Origin: Raphanus sativus
Lineage: Eukaryota > Streptophyta > Magnoliopsida > Brassicales > Brassicaceae
Assembly (NCBI RefSeq): GCF_000801105.2
Contig: NC_079517.1
Span: forward strand, 3,596,001-3,660,000
Direction: 5' to 3'
Length of the DNA stretch: 64,000 nt
Below, piece by piece: positions 38,221 through 51,800 of the stretch (the stretch's first letter is position 1; every line of letters starts with the position of its first letter). Below the pieces are notes generated by a model. The model saw nothing but the letters and a program-made list of their open reading frames with translations, did no database searches and was not told where the DNA came from. The translations under genes and the position numbers were made by a program.

Positions 38221-39965
38221 GCTATTTTCACCTCATAAATGCCAAAGGTTAGTGTACTCTTTCTTTCTCCAATGTTCTTCCAAGTTTATATTATAGATAA
38301 CAAACTCCTTTTTATTTTGGACTCAGGTCTTTTTCTTCTAATGGATAAGATGAGGCTACAAGAAGTGTATGTAATAAAGGTAAGCTATTCTTTGATCATA
38401 GAATGTCCTAGAAGCCTGGGAATGAGTTCAGACACCAGTGTTTAATTTCTTTGTGCAGACAGTTAAAAAAGCATACACAAGGAAGTAGGATGATGTATAT
38501 GTAAGTTATATATATATATATAAATGGAGAACAGAAAGAAGTAGGAACGCATGAAGATCGCAAGTTTCATCAGGATGATACTATACTACTAACAAGCGAG
38601 GTTGCGTAAGACATACTTAAAAAAGGACAAATCTATATGGATCATTTTTATTTTGTGCTTTAATTTCACTTTGCTTTGGTTTGGTTTCTCATGTGGTTGT
38701 TCCGGTTTGTGTCACCACATGAGTCTCTGATTGTATCAAAGAAGAATAGAATGTTCTGCTACCTTATATATATATATATATTATTATTAAGCCGTTTCTT
38801 ATACTCGTCTTGTGTTGGTTTGGACTGTTTTGAACCATATCTTCCATGTTAAGCTGTATTGGTGTAGTAGATCAGAGAGTTCAAGGCTCTTACGGATCTT
38901 CACTGTTTCACACAAGTAACCAGATTAGATATGATAACATGTACCGCAAAAAGAACATGCTTCGAAAAGCACCGTATGTAGTAATTGACAGGATACGTAG
39001 TTTAATAAATTATGGTTTATACTAGACATAATATTTGCACAGACTTGACAAGGAAGACTTTTGGGTGGAGTCTCTTGACCACTGAACCGCAAGAACCATG
39101 ATGTAATGGATCTCTTACACCTGCCCCATTCTGTACAACATGTAGTGTGTTAATTTTTATTTTTGAAGGCTTGCAAAATTTGTTTACTGACCGTGATTTT
39201 TTTCAGTGTTTTGATTTCGTTTGTATGATTCAAAGTTTGAACAATAAATTATCTATCTAACCACTACTCGAGTTCAAACACTCTTAATTTTGGAATTCTT
39301 TCTAAACAGTTAAAAGGTAGTTTAACAGCCAAATCAAATATGTCAAACCTTTCACTAGATAGTACACATACATTACAAGGGTTGCAACTACATTGATAAG
39401 ACCTAATATCTATCTAACACATACGTTACAAGGTTTGCAACTACATTGATATAGAGCTAGGAGGAAACAGAAGAAGTGTCTCGTGTGTAAAAGCTGAGAT
39501 TGAATTGAAAAAGGTTGGTCTGTTGGTCGAAATTTGAGAAAAAGAGTGTGTGGTTATATTGAAAACCATGTGGTATGGTATGGTACGGTATGGGTAATCA
39601 AAAATGGTTAAGGAGGTCATGAAAGAACTCTTTGGAAGGTGTGGAAAAATGGGAAGAGGGAGGGACGGCGACATCAAAGCAATCATTTAAAAAATACTTT
39701 TAATTCTCTCTTTTCTTTTTTCTTCGTTCAGAAATTAATTTGAAAATAACTTTCATCGTCTTCTCTTCATCATCAGATGGATCGATACACATCCTGAAGA
39801 AATTCAATATTCTCTTTTTTTCCGATTAGCCGAGACTCTCTTTCAATATTTCGATCTCCCATGTCGCCGGTAGAGACCTGACCTCTTCTTCTTCACGATT
39901 TTTTCGTTTTTTTTTTTGCTTTATAAAATTATAATCGAAGAGAGGAAGAATATAAAAAAAAAAGA
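38221..39965. other. CCCH 3' UTR, spacer and TPR16-like promoter
   Basis: The first part is 3' UTR of the CCCH gene and may contain introns (gtaagc near 38379, gtgcag ending near 38459). TA microsatellites lie at about 38507-38521 and 38767-38780. The rest is spacer and the T-rich leader of the next gene. No other gene is visible. Confidence 0.45.
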
Positions 39966-42900
39966 ATGAGTAACTTGGGGGACTTGAATCATCCAGTCTT
40001 CTCAGCATCGGGTCGAACCAGCAATAACCCTGACCCGCGTCTCTCAAAGCCGAGATTCTCTAAGGTCAGAAAACAAGTCAAGCCTGTGAAGAAACCTTCG
40101 CTAGCATCATCATCAGATTCCTCGCCTGGCCAGGGATTCAACCCCTTTCTTTACCGCGGATCTCCCAATGAGACCGGATTTGCATTTGGATCGAGCTCCT
40201 CTGGTGACCAAGTTTTGGAGGATTTGGGGAAGTTGAAGATCGAGGTTGTTGAAGATGTGCATTTTGCTTCGAGACTCCCTGGTGATATGCGGAATCTCAA
40301 TATCAATGCGAGTAGAAGAAACGTGGATGATGATTATGATGATGAACTTCAATCTCTCTTGAAGAATAAACTCAATCTTGATGCCAGCAAAGATAATACA
40401 GGAGGACATGTGATCCATGAAGGTTTGGAGAAGTTGAATATCTCAGAGAAGATGATGAATCATAATGTCAAATCCACCAAAGAGTCCCTGGATTATGTTG
40501 GGGAGAAGATACTCTCCGATGATTTGTCTCGAAAGCTAAACGTTGGAGGAGGTTTGCCTACTCATGCGGGGATCAACTTAGGGCATCATAACCTCTCAGC
40601 AGAATCACTTCAGGGAAGTGGAAATGAAAGCGAGAAGGAAGTTAGCAGTTCATGTCCCATGAATTTTAGTTTTGTAGGTGCTGCTGAGCCGCCTAGAAAC
40701 GCTCATCACGATGCGACGACCTCTGCAGTTAATACTCCCGAGTTCAGTTTTTCGAGTAATGGAAAGAGTGGTGGGACGAGTTTTATGGAGTTCAAGACTC
40801 CTAATTTGAAGCCAAATCCTTTCTCTAGCTTGGACCAGAGATTGGGGTTCAATGCAAAGAAGGACAATGTTAGTTCCACTAGAGGGAGAAGGAAAGGGAG
40901 TAAGCAGCCTGTGAAAGTGCAGCTTAATATTGGACATGAGTTTGCTTTTTCAGAAAGTGCGTTTCCGCAGGGAACCACCAGTGAGGCTTCTGATTCTTAT
41001 TCACCCATGGATGTATCTCCGTATGATGAGGAGACTGCAGATTCTAGAGACTTCTCTGCTGGATCAGATCAGTTTGCGAATCCTGACAACAATGCTTTAA
41101 ATGATGCGTTTGATGCAGAGCTAGCTGCTGCAACCGAACGTATGGACATAAACGAGGAGGATGAAGTTAATAACTATCGAGCTGAGGAACTTATTAATAC
41201 TGGCAAATGTGCTGAGCATGAGGACCTTGCTGAAGATTCTGTATCTGGGGCTGAAACGGAAAGTTTTAAAACAGCAGCGGAAGAGATGGAAACTAGTAGT
41301 GATACTTTCGCCTCAGCTTCAGAAAGTGAGGTTACTTCAAGCTTTCGGCCTGATAGGCAAGATAATGACTACCATTCCCTATTTAATTCAAATGCTGATA
41401 GCTCCAGCTTTACCTTTTCGGCTTCACCGTTTTCTGGAGTGCACGGCCAACCATCAACGTCTAAGCGTATCAACAGGAAGAAAAATCCAGTTCAACTTGG
41501 GCAGGATCCATATATCTTGATTCCAAATGCTTCATCATTTAAATCTTCACAACATTCGCCAGTAACTGGTGTTCAGCCAAGGGATACGTTTACTCGTCTA
41601 CAAAATCCTGTGATGGACAAAGCACGAGCCGAAAAAGATGTGTCTAGTGCAGCGCAGGAAGCATGTGAAAAGTGGCGATTAAGGTTGTTTACAAGTCGGC
41701 GATCTCTATGCCCATTTTATTCTTATACTCATTCTTCCTGTAGTGTTCTGGTTGTCTAGTCCTTTTGCTTGCTTGGCTTCTGTCTTTATGTTTAACTGAC
41801 CTTTTCTTGAATGCCTTTTTCTCCAGAGGAAACAATGCTTACAAAAATGGGGATCTTTCCAGAGCTGAGGAATCTTACACTCAAGGGATAGATTCAGTGC
41901 CTAAAATCGAGACGTCTAGAAACTGTCTCAGGGCACTGATGCTTTGCTACAGCAACCGTGCTGCAACACGTATGGCCCTTGGAAGAATGAGAGAAGCAAT
42001 AGCAGACTGTACTATGGCTTCTTCAATAGACTCCAACTTCCTTAAAATTCAAGTCCGAGCTGGAAAGTAAGAATAGACCTTCCTTAAACCTTGTTATATT
42101 TCATAACGAGCCAAGATAAACATTATTAGCAACTTTTAGATTTTGATACGAGAGCTTGAACTGGGAAATGAATGATGTGATATTTTCTCCTATATGCTTT
42201 AAGCTTTAGCTGCCTGGGATACCTTGCTAGTCAATGCTCGTCCTCAGTTAGCAATTAGAATAATATTTTACACTTTATGATGTCTTGTTGGCTGATTTGG
42301 GATTTTTCTTTGTAGTTGTTATCTTTCACTTGGGGAGATTGAAGACGCATCCAGGTACTTTAAAAAATGCTTGCAATCTGGAAGTGACATCTGTGTGGAC
42401 CGAAAAATCATTGTAGAGGCTTCTGAAGGTCTACAAAAGGCACAGGTAGAGTTGTCTATTTGTAAACTTCTCTTGTTTATGAAATATCATATGATAGCAG
42501 GACGCTTGTCGGCCACTTATTTTTCCAAAGGCCTTATTCATAGAATGGATTTTATAATTTGTATTAGTTGAGTTAGGATCTGGAATGAACCATACTAATT
42601 GTATCCCTGATGTTTATCATTGAGATTGCGTGGCTATAGAATTACGTTATGCTATGGTGTTTAGTTGTTTCTTGTTACATGATGTAGATTGATCATCCTT
42701 CTAATCGCTTTGCAGACTTTGATATCTGTCAAGAATCTGTTTATTTAGCATTATATCCAGTTAAATATTTTCTACATATTCTCACATAGAAGACTGGCAT
42801 TTACACATTCTTCGTTCTGACCAGTCAATATTGTTTTTTTTGTTTTGCAGAGAGTTTCGGAATGCATGCATGAAGCTGGCTATCGTTTGCAGCTCAGAAC

Positions 42901-45177
42901 ATCAACTGATGCTGAGAAAGCTTTGGAAATATTGGAAGAATCACTGCTGATAAGTCCATACTCTGAAAACTTACTCACCATGAAGGGAGACGCGCTTTTG
43001 ATGGTATGTTTCACTCATCGTCAGAATATCACTTGAAAGTGATCATTCTAAACCGTCAGAGAACTCTTAATAGGAACCTATGAAAATTCATACAGTAAAA
43101 GATTAAGAAACCTGCTTTCTTTATATTTTGTTACAGCTTGAGAAGTATGAAGCATCAATAAAGCTCTGTGAGCAGACATTTGATATGGCTGGAAAGAATT
43201 CTCTTCCAGTAGATGCTAATAAATACCCAGATTCGGATGAGACTCCCAAGGATATAAACTTCGGAATCTGGCGGTGTCGTCTCATGCTTAAATCATATTT
43301 CTATATGGGAAAGCTTGAGGAGGCGATTAATTCTCTAGAGAAGCAAGAACAATTACTGTCTGCTACAAAAAGGTGAGTCTGATGCACTCCTTTTACATCT
43401 TTTTGTTAGATGAGATGAAATCTGACAGGTCTCGTCTTTGCACTCCGATACAGAGATGGAAACAAACCTCTTGAATCCTTCATCCCGTTGGCTCCTACCA
43501 TACGTGAGCTGTTGCGCCTTAAGGTATTTTCTGGACTTTCTCTCACTTTTTTGTACTTTTTCTCACTTTTGTACCGTTTTGATATTCCTACCAAATTGCA
43601 GTCGGCAGGGAATGAAGCATTTAAGTCCGGCCGACACACTGAAGCTGTTGAACATTACACAGCAGCCTTGTCGTGCAACGTGGAATCACGTTCTTTCACT
43701 GCTGTGTGTTTCTGTAATCGTTCTGCGGCATATAAGGCTCTTGGTCAACTCTCTGACGCTATTGCAGACTGCAGTCTTGCCATTGCTCTCGACCAAAATT
43801 ACTCAAAGGTTTCTTCCGTAGCAAATTTCCTTATTTGGTTTGTTCTGTTACGTTTCTGCTGCCCACATGTAGTTAGAAGGTCTCGATGTCTATGTAAAGT
43901 AGAACACTTGCATACTGACTAATAACTTCTCGTAAAAGTATATACGTTTCCGTCCAGCTGAGTATCAGTGTTGTTCACGTTTCAAATACATTAACTAGAA
44001 CGTTTAGCCACTGTTGCCATAAGATTTGGCAGCGAGTCTCTTATGAATCAACCCTATCGTCTTTAAAAAGTACTCCATTGTGTCGCTTAATTTGTATATC
44101 ATTTTCTTTTTTTTCTCAGGCTATTTCTAGACGAGCCACGTTGTTCGAGATGCTGAAAGATTATGGACAGGCTGCGAGTGACATGCATAGATATGTTAAT
44201 ATTCTAACCAAGCAAATGGAAGAGAAGACCTCTGGGATTCACGAAAGATTCACTAATTTGGCCAATGACATTAGACAAGCTCGTATGCGACTTTCTGAAC
44301 TGGAAGAGAAATCAAGGAAAGAAACTTCTTTGGATATGTACCTCGTCTTGTAAGTAGACTATCCTGCTTATTTGATTTTTATTCCTCCAACGTTTGCGTG
44401 CTCTAGGTTGTATATGAGTTGAAACATTTAACCTTGTGGGACTAAGATAAGTAGTGTCAACGTTTTGCTAATTGAAATGGGACCTACTTTGTGGCAGGGG
44501 TGTAGTGCCATCATGCTCTGCTTCAGATATCAGAAAGGCATATAGGAAGGCCGCACTTAAGCATCATCCCGACAAGGTATTCATATCCTGAAACTGTTTA
44601 CTTTCTCGAGCTTGTGGATTCAGCTCGATTGCGGAAAGCAAACAGCTGCAGACTGCAAGACTATATTATAAGTGCTTAATTTATTATTTTAAAACTTGTT
44701 GAAGGCTGGTCAGTCATTGACAAGAAACGAGAGTAAAGATGAGAGGTTATGGAAGGAGATAGGAGAAGAAGTGCGCAGAGATACTGATAAATTATTTAAA
44801 ATGATTGGGGAAGCATATGCTGTGCTTTCAGATCCTGCAAAGGTAAGAAAACATCTCAATTGATAACACATAGTCAGCTCGTGTTTCCATTTTCTCGTTT
44901 GGGAAATAAAAACTGTCATTTGAGAGTTTCCTAAATTATATCTCAAGTATTTATGTTCTTGTGCTAATTGTTGCAGCGTTCTCAGTATGATCTTGAAGAA
45001 GAGATGCATAATTCACAAAGAAGACGTGATGGAGCCAGCACATCTGGAGCAGAGCCAGATGTTAATTATCCTTTCAGTAACAGTAGAAGAAACTGGAGAG
45101 AAGGATGGAGTTCACGTAGGGAACCATCAGCTCCGAGGTGGTTTGAACAAAACCGATCAAATAGATACCCGTTGTAA
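39966..45177 (+). CDS. TPR16: TPR and J-domain co-chaperone, TPR16-like
   Basis: Exons: 39966-41683, 41827-42066, 42316-42445, 42851-43003, 43137-43372, 43454-43523, 43602-43808, 44120-44349, 44498-44576, 44705-44842, 44977-45177 (1133 aa). The first 570 residues are polar and disordered, with a FNPFLYRG motif. TPR motifs fill about 574-950, for example GNNAYKNGDLSRAEESYTQG and GNEAFKSGRHTEAVEHYTAA. A J-domain follows at about 991-1076, with the signature HHPDK and AYAVLSDPAKRSQYD, which in the family stimulates Hsp70 ATPase. TPRs commonly bind Hsp70/Hsp90 tails, so a cytosolic or nuclear co-chaperone is expected. All phases agree. The symbol rests on domain order, length and gene order. Confidence 0.92.
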
Positions 45178-46316
45178 CTGCAGAAGCATCTCCAAGATAT
45201 CTCTTGATCAAAAATTCATCACCAACAAAAGTTTTTTGTGGCCTCCTATGCAAAATTACTCAGGCTGATAACGGTGTGGATAAAATATCAGCAGATGCTC
45301 ATATTCATGGAACACACGATAAACATGGAAAGGCTTGAGAGATGCAGAGAATTTTACTCAGGGAGTGAAGAAAAGGAAAAGGTAGAGAGACTTCTCCATT
45401 GTCCAATACGTTGAAGCAACGTTGTACAGATTACGGAAAACGTAAATTGAGTGATTGAAAGAGCAGATTTCATGTTATAGCTTTCTTTTATTCTTCCTTG
45501 GTGGTGTTCAAAATGATGTGACACAGTGTCGTGAGAAGGACAACTTGGTATCTCTCGTTTGCAGGTCTTGTTGTTTAATCCTTTTGATTGTAGATTCTTT
45601 TAATTCATTGGCTTATGACAAAAAGAAAAAAAAAACAGATTTGATTTTGCATTAAGTGATAACAGTTGAGGATTTTTTTTTGTTCACCTTTTTTTTTACT
45701 TGTGCAAATAGTGAGTAAATTGAGTGAATCATATCATATACATGTTGATGATAGCGTCTGATATCACCTCTAAAATTCATTTTGTTTTGGGTATAACAAA
45801 ACGTTTCTGAAGTTCTGGAGATTATGTTCTTTAACAACACTGTCAAACTTAACCATTTTTGTAAGGTAAACTCAAATCGGACATTCTAGTGGCGGACAAA
45901 TTTACATACGGTGCTAGGTGTTTTTCTTCTGTATGTTCTATGTCGATTCTATGCCATCGGTTTGGTTCTCTGAACCGGTAGAACATATATGATAGTTTAG
46001 TTTTCTTTTGTTGTAAAAAAAGAAAGATCTATATAACAAATGTCATCTTAATATTTTTAAAAAGTTCTAGAAATTCAGTTGACAAAAAAAAAAAATCTAT
46101 AAATTCATTTCTTATGTATTGAAGCCTGAAAAGAAATATGTTTTACTAATGGGTCAAGACTAAAAGCCCAATAGGCTTACACCGGCATGACCTAGCTTGA
46201 CTCAAAGCCCAATAGGCCCACACAGGCATGACCTAAGTAACTAATGTTTGCTTGTCACTTTTGATGTTTCGACTGAAGCTCAGAAAAGACCTTTTTCTCT
46301 CTCTCCGTCTCCGACG
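45178..46316. other. Spacer between TPR16-like and THUMP genes
   Basis: It contains the long 3' UTR of the TPR16-like gene and the promoter of the THUMP gene. No coding region is supported; open frames at 45455-45655 and 45652-45846 (minus) are low-complexity. Confidence 0.45.
46163..46235 (+). promoter_or_regulatory. Duplicated AGCCCAATAGGC promoter block upstream of THUMP gene
   Basis: Two copies of a 32-bp block (46163-46194 and 46204-46235) share aaagcccaataggc and ggcatgaccta, with a 41-bp period. The second copy includes aggcccaca, a site II (GGCCCA) element. In Arabidopsis, TCP factors bind such elements in promoters of ribosomal and translation genes. The start codon is about 80 bp downstream, a suitable distance. 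The regulatory role is inferred. Confidence 0.5.
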
Positions 46317-48077
46317 ATGGCTACCGGTGACCAGAGCAAGAAGAGGAAGCAGCGTTATCTCCCTCAGAATGTACTCCTTCTCTCTTTCTTATGCTTCCCA
46401 TACTACATCTTGTCTATGAATTTGCGACGGCTAATTCTTTTTTTTTTTGTAACTTTTGATTGTTGGTTGTTGCAGAGACCAGCTAAGAAGAAGGGAGCAT
46501 ACCCTTTGAAGCCAGGTGTGCAAGGTTTCTTCATCTCGTGCGATGGCGGACGCGAATACCAAGCTTCTCAGGAAGCTATTAACGTCATTGATTCCGTAAA
46601 GTTTCTCTCTTTTATTCCTTAAAATTGATTTAATCTCTCACTAGTTAGTAGTTGTTCATATCTTGCTTAGTTTCACTGTTTTTTTTTCCATAAAGTTGAT
46701 TTTATTTTCCACGTTTCTGAGCTTGAGTAGCTCTTTAAATCTTTGGAGGTGTTTCTTTAATGTAAATCTCTTATTTCATGGTTACAGTTTTTTGAGGAGC
46801 TAATACATGGGACTGGCTTGAAAATGAATTCTTCTGGGGTGCTCGAGAACCCAATTAACAAAAAGGTTACGTTTTCCTATAGCGAGGATGAGGATGAGGA
46901 TGAAGAGGAAGATGATGATGACAAGGAAGAGGAAAACAAAGAGGAGGCTGGTGGGGATAAGGAAGAAGTGAAAGAAGGCGGTAATGATCAAGTGGTTGAG
47001 ACTGAGAAAGAATTAGCAAGCCAAGAAGGTTCATGTGATGTCAAACAGTTAGCAGAAACTGTGACTGAAAAGGACGAAGAAAAACAAAAGAATATTGTTG
47101 AAGAACCTCCAAAAAAGAAGCCATGTGTGGAAGAAGCATCAGCAAAAGTAAACGGAAATGCAGAGAAGTCCATTGATAAGCTTATTGATGCTGAACTAAA
47201 AGAGCTTGGTGACAAGAGCAAGGTAAAGCTGTTATCTTAAATGTATGTGTTTTTTATCTCTTTGTGGAGGATTATAAAAGTGTCTTATATTATACACATT
47301 GCTTTTCCTCATTTTGACAGAGACGGTTTATGAAGTTAGATCCTGGTTGCAACGGTATTGTCTTCATCCAAATGAAAAGGAGAGATGGTGATCCAAGTCC
47401 CAAAGACATTGTACAGCATGCAATGACTTCTGCTGCTGCAACAAAAAAACATATGTCAAGGTTTTTTTTATCTTCCTAACTAAGCTCCCATCATAACAAG
47501 AACTCTATAACTGTTATGCATCCGTTTACTTAATAGATATTGTGATGCTTAGGTTCATCCTAAGAATTTTACCGATTGAAGTGGCGTGTTACCCTTCAGA
47601 GGAAGAGATTTCAAGAGCCATCAAGCCTCTTGTAGAACAGTATTTCCCCGTTGAGACTGATAATCCCCGGAAAGTAATAATAACTATTAGCAATTCTTTT
47701 GTGTATTCCCTTATTAGCTTCTGAAATGCTTATTACCTCTCTTTTTCACCATTGTTCCAGTTTGCTGTGTTGTATGGAGCACGTGCAAACACAGGCCTTG
47801 ATAGGATGAAAATAATAAACACGGTTGCTAAATCTATTCCTGCCCCTCACAAAGTTGATTTGAACAACCCGGAGATGTCTATCGTGGTTGAAATTGTTAA
47901 GGTAAAAGCAAGGATACAAGTTTTTTTTTTTTGCATTAACAAACTGGTTGGTTGGTTTATGAACTCAACATTGGTGTTTTGTGTTGTAATGTACAGACAG
48001 TGTGCTTAATTGGGGTGGTGGAGAAGTACAAGGAGCTGGCAAAGTACAATCTCAGGCAGCTCACGTCAACCAAGTGA
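46317..48077 (+). CDS. THUMP-domain protein, Tan1/THUMPD1-type tRNA acetylation adaptor
   Basis: Exons: 46317-46370, 46476-46595, 46788-47222, 47321-47460, 47553-47673, 47761-47901, 47997-48077 (363 aa). The N-terminus is basic (KKRKQRYLPQN), then GVQGFFISCDGGREYQASQE, the typical opening of the Tan1 family. An acidic run SEDEDEDEEEDDDD follows at about 79-96, then a Lys/Glu-rich linker, and the THUMP domain at about 205-355 (RFILRILPIEVAC, FAVLYGARAN). Yeast Tan1 and human THUMPD1 help the acetyltransferase (Kre33/NAT10) make N4-acetylcytidine in tRNA-Ser/Leu; the same role is inferred here. All exon phases fit and the frame is intact. Confidence 0.92.
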
Positions 48078-48879
48078 TGCAACTTCTGCTATGTTTTGTT
48101 TCTCAAGACTAAGATGCTATGTGTTTTTTCACTGGTAGTGTCATAAGACTCTTCTGATTTAAACTTTTTCAAATGGTTGAAGTTTGTCTTTGGATCCTAC
48201 ATTGTCTGATCAATAAACATTTTTCTCAGATTTTACTTTGTCGAATCAAACAAAACCACAAGTTTCAAGGAACTAAATTTGAGTTGTTTACCTAATCTGC
48301 TCTTTGTAATTCCATTTTTAAGAAGGCAAAAGTCAAGTTGAGAGAACTTCCACAGTTGCCTAATGATCTCAAGCACAGTAACAAGACAAAAGAGAGACAT
48401 TGGTCAAAAGAGTATATAAAGTTACGAGAAGAACCAACATGCTGAACATTGAGAAAAGCTAGCAAACACCATGGATTTCGATAGAAAATGGATTCAACAT
48501 TCTTTATTATACATAAAACTTTCACTTGTTTACCATGTCTCTCCATTCCAAAAAGAAAACGAAATCATAATATAAAATTATCTCTGGTTCATGAATCTCC
48601 TATTTGTTCACTCTTTAACTCTTTAAGTCAAAACATTTCACTTTAGTAATACCTCCTTACTCATCCAGGTTAGCAGTCCCAACAAGCCAAACTAACTTCA
48701 TACCATCTCCAAACAATCCTCCTCTGTTTATCTACGCAATACTCTTCTCCCATATTTTGTATAGACGACATCTCCAAGTTACACCTTACTCTATCTGATT
48801 CTTCCAACTTGATTCCCAGCCTAAGGATATTCTATTATAACAAAGTCACAGCTTAGGATGGGACAAGGGATGTAGTTGA
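48078..48879. other. Convergent 3' spacer
   Basis: The spacer lies between the convergent THUMP and PHD genes and contains only their 3' UTRs. I see no gene or repeat. Confidence 0.5.
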
Positions 48880-51800
48880 TTACATATGTGGACATGAGGG
48901 TGGAGTCAGTTCTCGACAGAAATGGCACCGGAATCCAATCACCATACTTGAATTCTCGTCGTTAATACCACATGCATCTCCATGGTACCATTCTACAAAC
49001 ATAACAGCAACAAAAGAGATAAATAAGTCTGAGAAATAAAAACCAGCTCCTGCAATTTTAACAATGATGAGCCAAAAGAAAGGTTAGAAAATGGTTTACT
49101 TTTACAGGTTTCGCAGGCGATGAGAATTGATCCGGATTCAGAGTCAATCGAGCCGCATAAACGACATTTACGTTGAACTTTATCAGAACCAGAGTTCTTC
49201 AAAGGTTTAGAACATCCATGCCTCCAGAACTTATCGATCCGTTTATCACCAGGATTTCTTGATAAGCAGAGTCCATTCAACCAATAGATGGTGAACCTTT
49301 CGTCTTTCTTATCTCCTATGGAATTCTCTCGTCTTGCTTTCTTAGGCCTGTCTCCGCCTCTTTCATATTCCAATTCATCCTGCAGACGAATAACCTGATT
49401 TGTTTTCCTGCCTGAACGTCGCAATGGTGAGTTGCGAGCAGGTATGATCGTTTCACGCTTTTGTGTCTGAGCTCCAATTTTATTACGGAGACTCCCTGGG
49501 GGGCGCGCTCTTTTCAGTAAGATGGGTTGTTCATCTAGCACTTCGCTTTTGCATGGAAGACAGATGTACATGCCTTCCTCGTCCGCTCTCCTGATATGCT
49601 TTTTGTGAAATAATCCTGAAATTTATATCATAGCTGATATCAATAAAAAGCTCTGACTAAATAAATATTTTCTATGAAAGAACATGTTAGAAGTCACCGC
49701 TTGGTTAACATTAAGTTCACTACTACTTACACTTCTATGGGCACTCTCATTCTCAAATTACCTTTTGGAGTAGAAGTTTCTTATCTTTAAGGGGATCACA
49801 TTGGTTAGTGAACTGGTTTGCCTTCAGGATCACCGGGTTAAACCGGCTGTACCGCAGGTCAATACATCGAAAATGTTTGTTTCTTTCTTATGCATTTTAA
49901 AGATCACTTTCAGTTAAAGAAGGTTTTGTATAGCTCCGTTTGTATTATGTATGGGCTAGGTTCTTACTAGATTACCTACACAAGCTTAGCTTCTGCAATG
50001 GAAAAGAACTATCTAACAGAAAAAAAAACATTAAAAGAGACTCACTTTTGCAGATGTGGCAGCACGCAGCATCACTGTCATTGAAGAAAAACATACCAAA
50101 ATAATCAGTTAAGAAAGGTCATTACTCAACAAACAAAAAAAATTACAAGATATAATTTGTAGGTCGAATGTCATGCAATTGAGACAAGTGAATCATTTTA
50201 ACGCTTAGTCAAGATATGATTGTTATGCTAATCAAAGACAAAAAAGTTTGAAGGTAAAAAGGGTGGTGATAAGAACATACCTCAAAGGCACATCTTCCTT
50301 ACATTGCTCACACAAAGAAGACTCGGTTCTTTCTGCCCTTTTAAATAGGTATGACAATCCTTTTCCCTTTGAGGACCTTTTCCGTACTCTGTCTATCTCA
50401 GGGTGTCTAGAAGGTCTTCCTGGCCTCCCAGTATTTCGTACAGCTTTTCTCTCAAATTCTTTCAGCAGATGTAAAGGCACATATGATTCATTCAGCCAGT
50501 ACTGTCTTTTTTCACCCGAGGATTCTTCAATCATCCGACCATTCTTCAATACAACATCCGGAATATATCTACTTTGACAAATAGATCTCTTTTTACCAAA
50601 GTCAAGGAGATACTTAACGGTCTCTTCCTCTATGCACTTGCTACGGACAATCACCTTTTTGAACAGCCTGGCAGATTTTTGGGATTCTTTGTCTGATGCA
50701 AGAAGAAGATGACTGTCCTCAATATCATCCCACTTTATGTAAGAATTGAGTGTCCTCACCTGTAAATCACTGAATTGTTAGCTGGATATCATCCAAGGCT
50801 AAAAATCATCCTACAAGTAGACAAAGTTATAGGACACAATTTTACAGGAAATGATGTAAAACTGCAAATGCTAGTAAAATAGCCATGTGAGTGACAAATT
50901 CAAATAAATAAATCTACTTCACCGTAGTAGAAAAAACTTAAAAGGATGTCATGCCATCTACCTACTGTATATTCAGGCATAGGTCAAATGGAAACGGAAA
51001 TTCTTGTCAGGATGTACCAATACACCCTTGGTAACTTCAGTATCGGTATTTCTTTTCTATACCAACGAAACAAGAATTACATTCAGTCAAGTTTATATTA
51101 CCTGAAAACCGAGCTGCTCTGAAGTCGTAGATGACTCAACAGCTGCTTCCCAGGCAACACGTCGGCTTCTCTTAGCGGGCTCTGAATTCTCAGGATACAT
51201 TATCCCTGGAATATTCACACTTCCACCTGCATAGTTAAAGAGTGCATGAAGAATGAAGCAACTAAATAGAAGTGAGGGAAATATTTAAAGAAAGTAGAAA
51301 AACGAACGCGAAAGCAAGAACAAAAGAGAAAAATACAAACCTTGTATAGCAGCCTTGGAGACCAAAGAGCGAGGTAAAACCTTCCAGTTGAATAATTTCC
51401 GTGAAAGTCGACCGCCTCTCCACCAACTCGTGGCAGACTCCAACAATGTCCCCCTTCTTTTACCAGTAGTAATCTCTGACGATGATCGTGTGGAAGCAAG
51501 GAGAACATGTGTAGACGAGCCCATTTCTACGGCAGAATCAACATGGTTTAGCCACTGAGGTGAAAGAACAAGATGATGCAGATTCGCCTCAAGCTGCAAA
51601 GGTAATTCACAAAATCTTCATTAGGAAACGAAAAATTGACGCACACCTAGATTAATCACTAATGTACTACACAACAATCAAGTGCTCATGAAATCCTATT
51701 TAAAGACTTCTTAAGACAGTTTGATCCAATGAAGAAGTAGCTAGACTTTCAACATCCCTAGCCACACAACAAAAAGTGAATAGAAATTGATTACCGCAAG

